The notes below the pieces were generated by a model. It did no database searches, was not told where the DNA came from, and saw only the letters and a program-made list of their open reading frames with translations. The position numbers and the translations under genes were made by a program. A stretch of 46,270 nucleotides of DNA from Spirochaetales bacterium (GTDB lineage: Bacteria; Spirochaetota; Spirochaetia; Sphaerochaetales; Sphaerochaetaceae). Positions 1 through 9,045 of the stretch are shown here, piece by piece; position 1 is the stretch's first letter, and each line of letters starts with the position of its first letter. The stretch is taken from positions 1 to 46,270 of the forward strand of contig JAQYLW010000017.1 in assembly GCA_028719825.1 (NCBI GenBank), written 5' to 3'.

Positions 1-82
1 CTCGAATCTCCTTCGGATTATTTTTTTTATGGAGGTTATTAAATCTTCTATGAATTTCCTTAATCCCAAGGATTATATTATT

Positions 83-203
83 TTGACGAATAGAGGTAGC
101 AGTAACGCGAAGCAGTGGGGGTAAAGCAAAGAGGAGCATACTTTGTGTATGTGACTCTGCTTTACCCTCCTGTGACAAAGTTAATGCTGCCTATATTCGT
201 CAA
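83..203. repeat. Module A (copy 1), about 121-bp hairpin
   Basis: TTGACGAATAGAGGTAGCAGTAAC...GTTAATGCTGCCTATATTCGTCAA inverted arms; inner arms GGGTAAAGCAAAGAGGAGCATAC / GTATGTGACTCTGCTTTACCC around the TTTGT apex. Reverse-complement copy at 25994-26115. Confidence 0.9.
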
Positions 204-252
204 AGCAAATCTCGCCGAAGATACCTTAAAAAATAATCCGAAGAAGATTCGA

Positions 253-343
253 GCGTATTTTGCGAAGTTGAACCAAGAAAGCAAGTGAAGGCTGTACTTT
301 GTGTACTGCCGAACGCTTTATTGGTGACTTTGCAAAAGACGCC
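253..343. repeat. Module B (copy 1), about 91-bp hairpin
   Basis: GCGTATTTTGCGAAGTTGAACCAAGAAAGCAAGTG...apex...CGCTTTATTGGTGACTTTGCAAAAGACGCC imperfect inverted arms; copies at 26600-26690 and 26847-26937. Confidence 0.88.
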
Positions 344-360
344 GAAGCTTCAAGGATCCA

Positions 361-487
361 AATCCGCAGAATGCTTGGAGGATTTTCCGCTCCCTAAGCA
401 CCAAAATATCCGCAAGGCTGTACTTTGTGTACTGCCTAAGGAATTTTGCGTGCGAAGGAGCGAAAAAGACCCAATGATTCAAGGATT
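361..487. repeat. Module C (copy 1), 127-bp hairpin
   Basis: AATCCGCAGAATGCTTGGAGGATTTTCCGCTCC...GGAGCGAAAAAGACCCAATGATTCAAGGATT inverted arms around GGCTGTACTTTGTGTACTGCC; 127-bp copies at 26955-27081 and 28936-29062. Confidence 0.9.
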
Positions 488-517
488 ACCTTAAAAAATA
501 ATCCGAAGAAGATTCGA

Positions 518-609
518 GCGAGAGTTGCAAACTTGAAGCCTGCAAGCAAGCGAAGATTGTACTTTGTGTACTATCAAGCGCTTGCAGGCTGAGTTTGCAA
601 ATATCGCCG
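518..609. repeat. Module D (copy 1), about 92-bp hairpin
   Basis: GAGTTGCAAACTTGAAGCCTGCAAGCAAGCG...apex...CGCTTGCAGGCTGAGTTTGCAAATATCGCC; second copy at 28828-28919. Confidence 0.88.
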
Positions 610-622
610 AAGATTCTTCGGA

Positions 623-3262
623 TCAATATTTGCCGTAGTAGGCAGCGGTATATATATCCCTAATATCACTCATCAAAGGATACACCGGATTGGCGCCTGT
701 GCACTGGTCGTCAAATGCAAGCTCTACAAGGGTGTCGAGATTGTCGAAGAATGTTTTTTCATCAACACCGAAATCCTTGATTGAGTTCGGAAGATCTATG
801 CTCTTCATGAGCTGGTCTATCTTTTTAATAAGAAGATCAACCTTTTCATCATCATTTGCACCGCCAAGGGAAAGATTGTCGGCAATTTGTCCGTATCGGG
901 CCTTGGCACACGGATATTTGTATTGAGGGAATATCGCCTGTTTTTTGGGTTTATCCGATGCATTATAGCGAATAATCTGTCTGAACAGCAAAGCGTTTGC
1001 AACACCGTGAGGTATATGATACATAGCGCCGAGCTTATGTGCCATTGAATGGCATAAGCCAAGGAATGCATTTGCAAACGATATACCTGCAATAGTTGCA
1101 GCATAGTGCATTTTTTCACGGGCAAGAGGATCGCTCGCACCGTTTTTATAGCTTCTTTCAAGATATCGGAAAACAAGCTTAATAGCCTCAAGTGCATTTG
1201 AATTGGTAAAGTTTGTAGCCATATTTGAAACATAGGCTTCAACGGAGTGAACAAGTGCATCAATACCGCTTGCCGACGTGAGTCCCTTTGGCATATGATC
1301 TACAAAATTCGGGTCAACTATTGCCATATTCGGCGTAAGGGCGTAATCTGCAATCGCATACTTTGTGCCGTCCTTCTCATCCGTTATTATTGCAAACGGC
1401 GTAACCTCGGATCCCGTACCTGAAGTTGTTGGAATTGCAACCATCATTGCCTTCTTTCCCAGTTCCGGAATTGAGCATATACGCTTTCTGATATCCATAA
1501 ACCTCATTGAAATATCGCTGAAATTAATATCGGGCTGCTCATACATAAGCCACATAATCTTAGCAGCATCCATAGGAGATCCCCCTCCAAATGATATGAA
1601 CACATCCGGACGGAACATATTGATCATGGTCATTGCTTCGTTTATTGTTGCAAGCGTAGGATCCGGTTTAACATCAAAGAATATTTGATATTCAATGTTT
1701 ATTTCATCAAGAACTCTAACAATCGCATTCACTGCTCCGCTATCAAATAAAAATCTGTCCGTAACTATAAATGCTCTTTTTCTTCCATACAGTTCTTTAA
1801 GAGCAAGATCCACCGCCCCGCGTTTGAAATAAATCTTTGGCGGAACTTTAAACCAAAGCATATTTTCTCTCCTCTCTGCTATTGTTTTGTAATTAAGCAA
1901 TTCCTTAACTCCAACATTACCGGAAACTGCATTACCACCCCATGAACCGCAACCAAGCGTTAAAGATGGTTCAAGCTTGAAGTTGTACAAATCCCCTATT
2001 CCTCCCTGTGAAGATGGGGTGTTGATAAGAACTCGGCACGTGGGCATCATTTGTGCAAAAGCATTTATCCTCTCTTCAAAACGCTCATCCGTGTACAGCA
2101 CTGATGTATGACCGCATCCGCCGCGAGAAACAAGCTCATAAGCAATTTTTGTTGCTTCTTCAAAGTTCTTAGCCTTGTACATGGCAAGAATCGGCGATAA
2201 TTTCTCTCTTGAGAACGGATCGTTCCAGTCGAAGCCCGGTCGCTCCGCCAAAAGGATCTTTGCATCTTCGGGAGTTTTAAAACCGGCAAGCTTGGCTATG
2301 AAATGTGCGCTTTGTCCTACAATTTGAGGATGAGCCGTACCTCTTTCGGGGTCGATGAAAGGAAGAGCTATGAGTTTTTTCTCTTCGCTTTGACTCAATA
2401 GATGTGCTCCGCGATAAATAAATTCCTTTTTGACCTGTTCATATACGTCCTGTACTACAACAACGGACTGCTCTGATGCACATATCATACCGTTATCAAA
2501 TGTTTTTGACATCAGAATTGACGAAACCGCCATTTTTATATCCGCAGTTTCATCTATAACAACGGAGGTGTTGCCGGGCCCGACTCCAAGTGCAGGATTG
2601 CCGGATGAATAAGCGGCCTTAACCATTCCGGGGCCTCCTGTTGCAAGGATGCAGTCTATGTCTTCACTCTTCATCAATGCACTTGAAAGCTCCACGGTAG
2701 GATCATCAATCCATCCTATAATGTTATCCGGTGCACCGGCATCAAGCGCGGCTTTCAGCACCACTTTTGCTGCTGCTATTGTGCAGTTCTTTGCTCTTGG
2801 ATGAGGCGAAAAAATAATTGCGTTACGAGTTTTTAAAGCAATAAGCGATTTGAAAATTGCCGTGGATGTTGGGTTTGTGGTGGGGATAATACCGGCTATC
2901 ACACCAAGCGGTTCTGCAACAATTTTTGTTCCGTTTATTTTATCCTCGCTGATTATTCCGCAGGTTTTTGTGTTTTTATGCTTGTTGTAAATATATTCAC
3001 TTGCATAGTGATTCTTGATTATCTTATCTTCAAGAACCCCCATCCCTGTTTCTTCTATAGCCATACGAGCAAGGGGGATGCGCATTTTATCAGCGGCAGA
3101 AGCTGCTGCTTTAAAGATAGCGTCCACTTTCTCCTGAGAGTAAGTTGCAAATTCCCTCTGAGCCTTTTTTACTTTTTGAATAAGTGCAGAAAGTGTTTCA
3201 GGGGAATTTACAATGCTTGTGTTTACACTGTCATCCGATTTTGATTTCTTTGACTGAGCCAT
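623..3262 (-). CDS. adhE: Bifunctional acetaldehyde-CoA/alcohol dehydrogenase
   Basis: 879 aa; N-terminal aldehyde dehydrogenase domain (GMICASEQSVVV with catalytic Cys) and C-terminal Fe-ADH domain (FISFGGGSPMDAAK, AIPTTSGTGSEVTPFAI, HSMAHKLGA...HGVANA). Confidence 0.97.
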   Translation of the reverse strand: MAQSKKSKSDDSVNTSIVNSPETLSALIQKVKKAQREFATYSQEKVDAIFKAAASAADKMRIPLARMAIEETGMGVLEDKIIKNHYASEYIYNKHKNTKTCGIISEDKINGTKIVAEPLGVIAGIIPTTNPTSTAIFKSLIALKTRNAIIFSPHPRAKNCTIAAAKVVLKAALDAGAPDNIIGWIDDPTVELSSALMKSEDIDCILATGGPGMVKAAYSSGNPALGVGPGNTSVVIDETADIKMAVSSILMSKTFDNGMICASEQSVVVVQDVYEQVKKEFIYRGAHLLSQSEEKKLIALPFIDPERGTAHPQIVGQSAHFIAKLAGFKTPEDAKILLAERPGFDWNDPFSREKLSPILAMYKAKNFEEATKIAYELVSRGGCGHTSVLYTDERFEERINAFAQMMPTCRVLINTPSSQGGIGDLYNFKLEPSLTLGCGSWGGNAVSGNVGVKELLNYKTIAERRENMLWFKVPPKIYFKRGAVDLALKELYGRKRAFIVTDRFLFDSGAVNAIVRVLDEINIEYQIFFDVKPDPTLATINEAMTMINMFRPDVFISFGGGSPMDAAKIMWLMYEQPDINFSDISMRFMDIRKRICSIPELGKKAMMVAIPTTSGTGSEVTPFAIITDEKDGTKYAIADYALTPNMAIVDPNFVDHMPKGLTSASGIDALVHSVEAYVSNMATNFTNSNALEAIKLVFRYLERSYKNGASDPLAREKMHYAATIAGISFANAFLGLCHSMAHKLGAMYHIPHGVANALLFRQIIRYNASDKPKKQAIFPQYKYPCAKARYGQIADNLSLGGANDDEKVDLLIKKIDQLMKSIDLPNSIKDFGVDEKTFFDNLDTLVELAFDDQCTGANPVYPLMSDIRDIYTAAYYGKY

Positions 3263-3390
3263 TATTTACCTCCTTTAACCGTAAAACAATGGTTTCAAAT
3301 ATTAATAATTATTTCTTTAGAAGTTCTTACTTCAAACATTTTTATTTCAGACATTTTCAATAATATAAAAAACTAGACAAAATAACAATT

Positions 3391-5259
3391 TTATAAGTCA
3401 AGCATATAGGTCAAGCCCATTGTCAACTGAGCATCGAACAAATAAGCTCCTGCTATGTTTGCAGCGTTCCAAATATTGACGGCATCGAACTGCATATTGA
3501 CCTTAAGATTGTCAAAAAAGTTATAGCTTGCGCATAAGCCTAATACGAAATAGTGTGCAACCGCATTGCGGAAGCTGACATCACCCTTGTGGTTATTGCT
3601 GTGGTGAGTGCTTGTTGGAGTACCTTCATAAGTTGAAGGTGTAACACGGTTCCAACAAGTCCACTTGTCATGCGTTCCGTGTGCCATATAAAACAGGTTG
3701 CCCTCTACGTTCCATTCATCGTATATCTTATACCCTGCGTTAATATTGCACACTATAGCATCTCCTCCGAATTTATAGCCTAAAAATTCTTCGTCATACA
3801 CAATGCTTGAAGGAGTCAAATTTCTGAAAGCCACTACATAGTTGATTCCATATTCACCTCTTTGTTGATCATGAACCGCATCACCACTGTTCTCCATGCC
3901 GGCATCCCGCAAATACAAATACGGATCGGTAAAAGTCCCCTCAACAGACGAGTAAAAAATACCCTGCTGAATCGGTTTAACATATTTTACTCCCAGCATA
4001 TATCCAAGTGCATTGGGATTTGCATTTGCAGCAACACCGGGCTTTGACTCTCCAAAACCGGCGATTTCATCACACACAATACTCGCGTAAATATTTAAGG
4101 ATTTTATGGGGGAATATTCTAATTCTAATGACAAAATAGAGTTTGCATTGCTTCGCATATACAAATCGTGGAAAAACATAACGGGATTTAAAATTTGCAA
4201 GTCTATAAAGTTTGTTGCACTCTGATACATCACGCCTTCCGTAAGGGCGATTTTGAACTTGTCGTTAAAAAGCTTCCACTCAATACGATGAGCCATAAAC
4301 ATGTTTATTCCGCTAAACACGTTATACTGATGATTTGTAGAAACTCCCCACTGACCTCCGGTGTCCTTTGTAGCATAATTCTTAGGATGGGGGAAAAACG
4401 AAAGTAAAAATGTGTATTTAAACTCATCGTAATATACGGCAGCACGCAGCATATTGTGGTATTTAAGATTATCTCCTATTACAAAGTTGCTTACAACTCC
4501 GGGACCCCAACTGAGCCTATCCCTACCAAGCTGTATAGACCAATGCTCTCCGCCTGCGGCTATAAAAGCACGATACGGAACATTTAAATCCATGTCGTTC
4601 AGATTAAAACGTGTAACATCCTGCAACCCCAGTATGTTTGTGTGAAAATGCTTATCACCGAATTCGCTAAACTGCGTATGCAGATAGTTCCCAATAGTCA
4701 GTTCAAAAAACGTATAAAAATTACCACCGGGGAAAAACTCAAGGGATAAACCTACAAGCGGCTTCTGTTTTAAGAAATTGTAATTCCAACTATTCTTGCC
4801 TACAAATTGTTTATTTGTATTTGTATGAGTATACATCTCAAAAGCGGCAGAGAGTGAGAATCTGAAAATGTCAGCCTTCTCTTTTTGTACAACCTTTAAA
4901 TCTACAATTTTAGGGACATCGCCTGAATGCATGAGAGTGTAATTATATTCGTTTTCTTTTATTTCGCTTTTGAGATTCAGTTTGCTCTTTACTCTGTCAT
5001 ATATGTTTTTTTGTGTTTTATTTAACGATGCATAATCAAGGCTTAAAAGCATTTTATTAAGCTCATCTGCACTCCAGGGACCTGAATTGAACGCCTCAGT
5101 CCTCCCCTCGGATAAATACAGAAAATTTACAGCTTCATACAATTCACTGTCCGTGCCGTATATCTTTTGAGCATTATTGTTGTAGGCAAACAAAACTTGA
5201 ACGCAGCCGAACAATGTGCATAAAACAAGGATTGTTCGTTTTATAACGTTATTTCTCAC
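3391..5259 (-). CDS. Hypothetical exported protein, probable outer-membrane beta-barrel (Wzi/capsule-assembly-like)
   Basis: 622 aa; N-terminal signal-peptide-like segment (RTILVLCTLFGCVQVLFAYN), alternating aromatic beta-strand pattern, C-terminal hydrophobic strand ending in LDL. Family assignment is tentative. Confidence 0.6.
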   Translation of the reverse strand: MRNNVIKRTILVLCTLFGCVQVLFAYNNNAQKIYGTDSELYEAVNFLYLSEGRTEAFNSGPWSADELNKMLLSLDYASLNKTQKNIYDRVKSKLNLKSEIKENEYNYTLMHSGDVPKIVDLKVVQKEKADIFRFSLSAAFEMYTHTNTNKQFVGKNSWNYNFLKQKPLVGLSLEFFPGGNFYTFFELTIGNYLHTQFSEFGDKHFHTNILGLQDVTRFNLNDMDLNVPYRAFIAAGGEHWSIQLGRDRLSWGPGVVSNFVIGDNLKYHNMLRAAVYYDEFKYTFLLSFFPHPKNYATKDTGGQWGVSTNHQYNVFSGINMFMAHRIEWKLFNDKFKIALTEGVMYQSATNFIDLQILNPVMFFHDLYMRSNANSILSLELEYSPIKSLNIYASIVCDEIAGFGESKPGVAANANPNALGYMLGVKYVKPIQQGIFYSSVEGTFTDPYLYLRDAGMENSGDAVHDQQRGEYGINYVVAFRNLTPSSIVYDEEFLGYKFGGDAIVCNINAGYKIYDEWNVEGNLFYMAHGTHDKWTCWNRVTPSTYEGTPTSTHHSNNHKGDVSFRNAVAHYFVLGLCASYNFFDNLKVNMQFDAVNIWNAANIAGAYLFDAQLTMGLTYMLDL

Positions 5260-5292
5260 AATAAATACTATATCACAACATTATGCACAAAA

Positions 5293-5844
5293 CTACAAAA
5301 GAATCTCTTTATGATATTCGTCCATGGTTTGAACATCCTTCCATATTGCGCATTTTTCATCCAGTATCATATAGCTGTTTTTGCTGTTGTTTTTGGGTAT
5401 GGAAACGGAGCCGGGGTTGAATATTCTTATTCCGTTGTTATCCGTGTGCCACATGGGAATATGCGTGTGCCCATATAAAAGAATGTCACCCTCTGAGAGC
5501 ATTGGCATATTATCCTTGTTTATTATATGCCCATGCGTTAAAAATATTTTGAATGAGGGAAAAACTATTATACTCTCTTTGACAAAGGGGAATTCTAAAA
5601 CCATTTCGTCAACCTCTGAATCACAGTTACCCTTTATACAGCTTATCTTATCCTTTATTGAATTCAACATCGGTATTGCTAATGAGGGATTGTAGTTTAC
5701 GGGGATAGCATTACGCGGCCCGTGATACAATATATCGCCAAGCAGAATTAAACGAGAAGCTTCTTCTTTCGTAAATGCTTCCACCAATTTAGAAATATAA
5801 TAAGCATCGCCGTGCAAATCGGATGCAATAAGCAATTTATTCAT
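5293..5844 (-). CDS. yfcE: YfcE/MJ0936-family metallophosphodiesterase
   Basis: ASDLHGD, LGDILYHGPRN, KGNCDSEVD, THGH and LYGHTHIP motifs. Confidence 0.92.
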   Translation of the reverse strand: MNKLLIASDLHGDAYYISKLVEAFTKEEASRLILLGDILYHGPRNAIPVNYNPSLAIPMLNSIKDKISCIKGNCDSEVDEMVLEFPFVKESIIVFPSFKIFLTHGHIINKDNMPMLSEGDILLYGHTHIPMWHTDNNGIRIFNPGSVSIPKNNSKNSYMILDEKCAIWKDVQTMDEYHKEILL

Positions 5845-5911
5845 AACACCCCTCCACTACTATACTGTAATACCTTTTCTTTATATCTAACAATATAGCT
5901 GTTATGAACGG

Positions 5912-6289
5912 TTAATAAAGTGGAACTCCCCTGTAATGAGTAATTCTATTCTTAGTAATATAAATCACATCAAGGCGCAATGAACAAAACGGTATCTCAT
6001 TTTTAGATAGAAAATACATAGCTGCACGCTTTATTTTTTCCTTCTTTTTATAATCAACCCATTTTGATAATTCAATATATTCAGCACTGTTTGTAAGGCA
6101 TGATTTAACCTCAACAGCTACAAGACAGCCCCTGTCATAAGACAGAATATCAACTTCGCTTAAATGCGCTACGGAATAACCATGATAGATAATTCCATAT
6201 CCTGAATAGGCAAGATAATATATTGCTTCAAGATCGCTCCTTTCACCCTTATATCTGGATGAAAACGGATTTGTTCTGATATTGTACAT
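5912..6289 (-). CDS. YraN/UPF0102 family protein
   Basis: 125 aa with a nuclease-like core (YHGYSVAHLSEVDILSYDRGCLVAVEVKSCL...INRITHYRG style), adjacent to dprA as is common. Confidence 0.7.
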   Translation of the reverse strand: MYNIRTNPFSSRYKGERSDLEAIYYLAYSGYGIIYHGYSVAHLSEVDILSYDRGCLVAVEVKSCLTNSAEYIELSKWVDYKKKEKIKRAAMYFLSKNEIPFCSLRLDVIYITKNRITHYRGVPLY

Positions 6290-6295
6290 GTGCTT

Positions 6296-7261
6296 TTATA
6301 TTACGGCGTAGTAAGTACCGTTGTATGCAACAATTCGTTTTGCATCTTCCGATGTTTTCATATATGGGATCTTTTCACGCTTTATAGGTATTGTTATATG
6401 CCCCTTTGGAAACTGCAAATAGGATTCGCACAAAGTTCCGTATGATTTTATTTCAATCCCACCTTCCTTTATAAGCTTTATATTTCCAAGAAATGTCTTT
6501 GAATAATTGATATGCGGCGATAAAACAAACACATCCTTTCCACACTCCGCTGCATAGTGTGCAGTTATCAAAGCGCCCGAGTGTTCGGGAGCTTCTACAA
6601 CTACAGTTGCATCGCTTATTGAGGACATTATCCTGTTTCTGTAATAGTAATTCCATTTAAAGGGCTCTTCTTCACATGGGAAAGGAGATATAAGTCCACC
6701 GCCGTATAAAAGAATACTCTCTTGAAGTTTTTCCTGTTTATATGCAGCTTCATGAGCAAAGCCTGAGGCAAGAATTGCAAATGACGCGGATTTTTGAGAT
6801 ATTGCCCCATAATGAGCAGCCTTGTCTATGCCGTCTGCAAATCCCGAATAAATAACAAGCCCTGCAGAGGATGCATCTGATGTGAACATGAACGCACTGC
6901 CTATACCCTCTGATGTGCATCTCCTTGTTCCCACAACAGTAAGCGATTCCGCTCTGTTGTAATTGCCGTTTGTTCCTTTTGGTTTGGCTCCGATATATGA
7001 AAGGCGATAAGGCGCCTCAGGGTCGCTTTTTAATGAACTTGGGTAGTCGTCCTCGTCATAAAATATGTGACCGTGCTCAGTGCCCATTGTGGAATTGTTT
7101 TCCCATTCAAGCTGTGTTACAAACAATTCCATGCCTTTTTTGCCTAAAAAAACTTCAAGGCTTTCCCATGAGATATCTGTTTGAAGTATTCGGATCTTGT
7201 CCTCCGTACTTACAGAATTTAAAAAAGACAGCGCAAGTTTCTTTTCTCTTATTTTGTCCAT
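6296..7261 (-). CDS. dprA: DNA-processing protein DprA/Smf
   Basis: VVGTRRCTSEG, VIYSGFADGIDKAAHYGAI, SDATVVVEAPEHSGALITAHYAAECGKDVFV: the DprA Rossmann-fold motifs. Confidence 0.9.
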   Translation of the reverse strand: MDKIREKKLALSFLNSVSTEDKIRILQTDISWESLEVFLGKKGMELFVTQLEWENNSTMGTEHGHIFYDEDDYPSSLKSDPEAPYRLSYIGAKPKGTNGNYNRAESLTVVGTRRCTSEGIGSAFMFTSDASSAGLVIYSGFADGIDKAAHYGAISQKSASFAILASGFAHEAAYKQEKLQESILLYGGGLISPFPCEEEPFKWNYYYRNRIMSSISDATVVVEAPEHSGALITAHYAAECGKDVFVLSPHINYSKTFLGNIKLIKEGGIEIKSYGTLCESYLQFPKGHITIPIKREKIPYMKTSEDAKRIVAYNGTYYAVI

Positions 7262-7341
7262 AGTATTATTATGAACATAAAAAACTTCGCTGCCTTTATT
7301 GTGTCAATTTTTGATGGAGTTTTGTTTAAACCCTGTTGATT

Positions 7342-9045
7342 TTACATATTCTCCATTATTTCCCTTGTGTATTTTATATCTTTATCAACCTGTTTTTTGA
7401 CTTCCTCAAGCCCTTCAAACTTTTGAACGCCTCTTAAGTATTTATAAAAGTTCACGGTTACGATATTGCCGTAAATGTCTTTGTCAAAATCAAGTATGTG
7501 CGCCTCTATCAATATTTTTTTGTCATTGTCGATTGACGGACGGCTTCCTACGTTTGTAACTGCCAAAAACTCTTCTCCATTCACATTTACGGTGGATGAA
7601 TAAACTCCGCAGGTTAAACCCTTGGGCCACTCTGTATAATCCACATTTGCCGTTGGCATTCCAACGCTTCTGCCTATGCCCTTGCCGTGAACTACCTCTC
7701 CGGACACCTTACATATAAGCTCTAAATCATCGTGTTTTGAAAACCTTTGCATTGCAAAATATATAAGAGATCCTATCAGATATGTAATTACGGTGAATAT
7801 CCACATACTCAGGCTGCCGTTTTTTATTCCCGGTATATAACTGATTACGATTATAGCTATAATTACATAGCTTAGAAGGTTGCCTAAGGGTGCCTTATAT
7901 TCCCCCTCCTTTAAAGGGCGTATTTTACGTGCCTTAAGAAGAGAAATCAACACCACTATTATGGTAATTGCCGAGGTAAGAGAGGCAAGATTTACCAAGA
8001 GATCGGTTGCCGAGGGCTTTAATGAAAGCAATGCGGCTATAATCGCAACACACATTATCCCTGCCACCGGCGCTCCGTTTTTATTTGAATAACCAAGGAA
8101 TGACGGAAGCGTACCATCCTTGCTCATTGCTCTTATTGTAAGAGAGGTAAGATATTGCACAATTAAAATAGTAGTTACAAGAGCAAGAACAGCAGAGAAT
8201 GAAATGAGTTTTGCAAGCCACAAGGCGGATGGCATGCTTGTCCATACCGCTGCAAACATCGGAATATATCTCATTCCTTCGTTCTCTTCAAGGAAGGAGC
8301 TTGTTATATGACCAAGGGTCCCTGCTATCATAAGAACATACAAACTCATAATTATAACAAGAGAAATAACCATGGAAAGCGGAACATTTTTATTCGGCTT
8401 TCTTACTTCCCCCACCATAAATGCAATACTTACAAGAGAGCCATAACCGAGCATTGCGTTTGGAAGAGCCTCAATAAAACCCCATTTGCCCTTGCTGCCC
8501 ATAAAAAAAGGAGTAAAGTTTGAAGGGTTAAAATTGCTATGTGTTAACGATGTTATTACAAACACGAGCATTGTAATTATAAGTACGCTTACAAGTGCAC
8601 CGTTAAACCTGCCTGCATCCGATATTTTTAAAGAGTTTAGAAAGGCACAAAAAACAATTGCGCCTACTGCAAATAAACTGCTGTACGGGGCTAAAGACGG
8701 AAAGCTTGCCGAAAGGTAACGCCCGATATATATTGCCGAAAACGCAACTGCAATAAAGTTTGCAATCACATATCCCCACCCTGCAATAAAGCCATAGAAT
8801 TTACCCAATGTTTTTCTGGGGAACACATATACTCCACCGGAACGCGGATATCTTACGCTTAATTCGGCAACTTCAATTGAATATGTTCCCTGAATCAGAC
8901 CTGCAATTATCCATGATAGGATTGCAGCCGGTCCCGCATAATATATGGTCATTCCGGAAATTGAAAAAATCGCACTGCCAATACAACATCCTACAAGAAC
9001 CCCTACTGACCCAAGGAGCCCTAATTTTTCACTGTTTTTTCTCAT
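7342..9045 (-). CDS. APC-superfamily amino-acid permease fused to a C-terminal riboflavin kinase (RFK) domain
   Basis: Residues about 1-430: APC permease (GCCIGSAIFSISG, AELSVRYPRSGGVYVFPRKTLG). Residues about 441-567: RFK signature GKGIGRSVGMPTANVDY, GVYSSTVNVNGEEFLAVTNVGSRPSI, IEAHILDFDKDIYGNIVTVNFYKYLRGVQKFEGLEEVKKQVDKDI. One continuous ORF. Confidence 0.9.
   Translation of the reverse strand: MRKNSEKLGLLGSVGVLVGCCIGSAIFSISGMTIYYAGPAAILSWIIAGLIQGTYSIEVAELSVRYPRSGGVYVFPRKTLGKFYGFIAGWGYVIANFIAVAFSAIYIGRYLSASFPSLAPYSSLFAVGAIVFCAFLNSLKISDAGRFNGALVSVLIITMLVFVITSLTHSNFNPSNFTPFFMGSKGKWGFIEALPNAMLGYGSLVSIAFMVGEVRKPNKNVPLSMVISLVIIMSLYVLMIAGTLGHITSSFLEENEGMRYIPMFAAVWTSMPSALWLAKLISFSAVLALVTTILIVQYLTSLTIRAMSKDGTLPSFLGYSNKNGAPVAGIMCVAIIAALLSLKPSATDLLVNLASLTSAITIIVVLISLLKARKIRPLKEGEYKAPLGNLLSYVIIAIIVISYIPGIKNGSLSMWIFTVITYLIGSLIYFAMQRFSKHDDLELICKVSGEVVHGKGIGRSVGMPTANVDYTEWPKGLTCGVYSSTVNVNGEEFLAVTNVGSRPSIDNDKKILIEAHILDFDKDIYGNIVTVNFYKYLRGVQKFEGLEEVKKQVDKDIKYTREIMENM

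Larger units (their letters stand above)
1..622. repeat. Intergenic hairpin-module cluster I (modules A1, B1, C1, D1)
   Basis: Four consecutive long imperfect inverted repeats, each centred on TACTTTGTGTA (139-149, 295-305, 421-431, 560-570), joined by AATCCGAAGAAGATTCGAGCG-type linkers. Related copies occur at 25980-27083 and 28397-29063. Confidence 0.9.

Noticed and set aside
285-494. Small ORFs in the repeat clusters as real genes
   Set aside because: They arise from the shared apex sequence in hairpin modules; copies vary mostly at non-synonymous positions and there is no other coding evidence.
1-622. CRISPR array
   Set aside because: Repeats are long, imperfectly palindromic and mosaic, with no uniform short repeat alternating with unique spacers and no cas genes in the window.
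817-1263. Overlapping antisense or alternate-frame ORFs within adhE and other large CDS
   Set aside because: They lie inside strongly supported genes in other frames, with low-complexity or unrecognisable translations.
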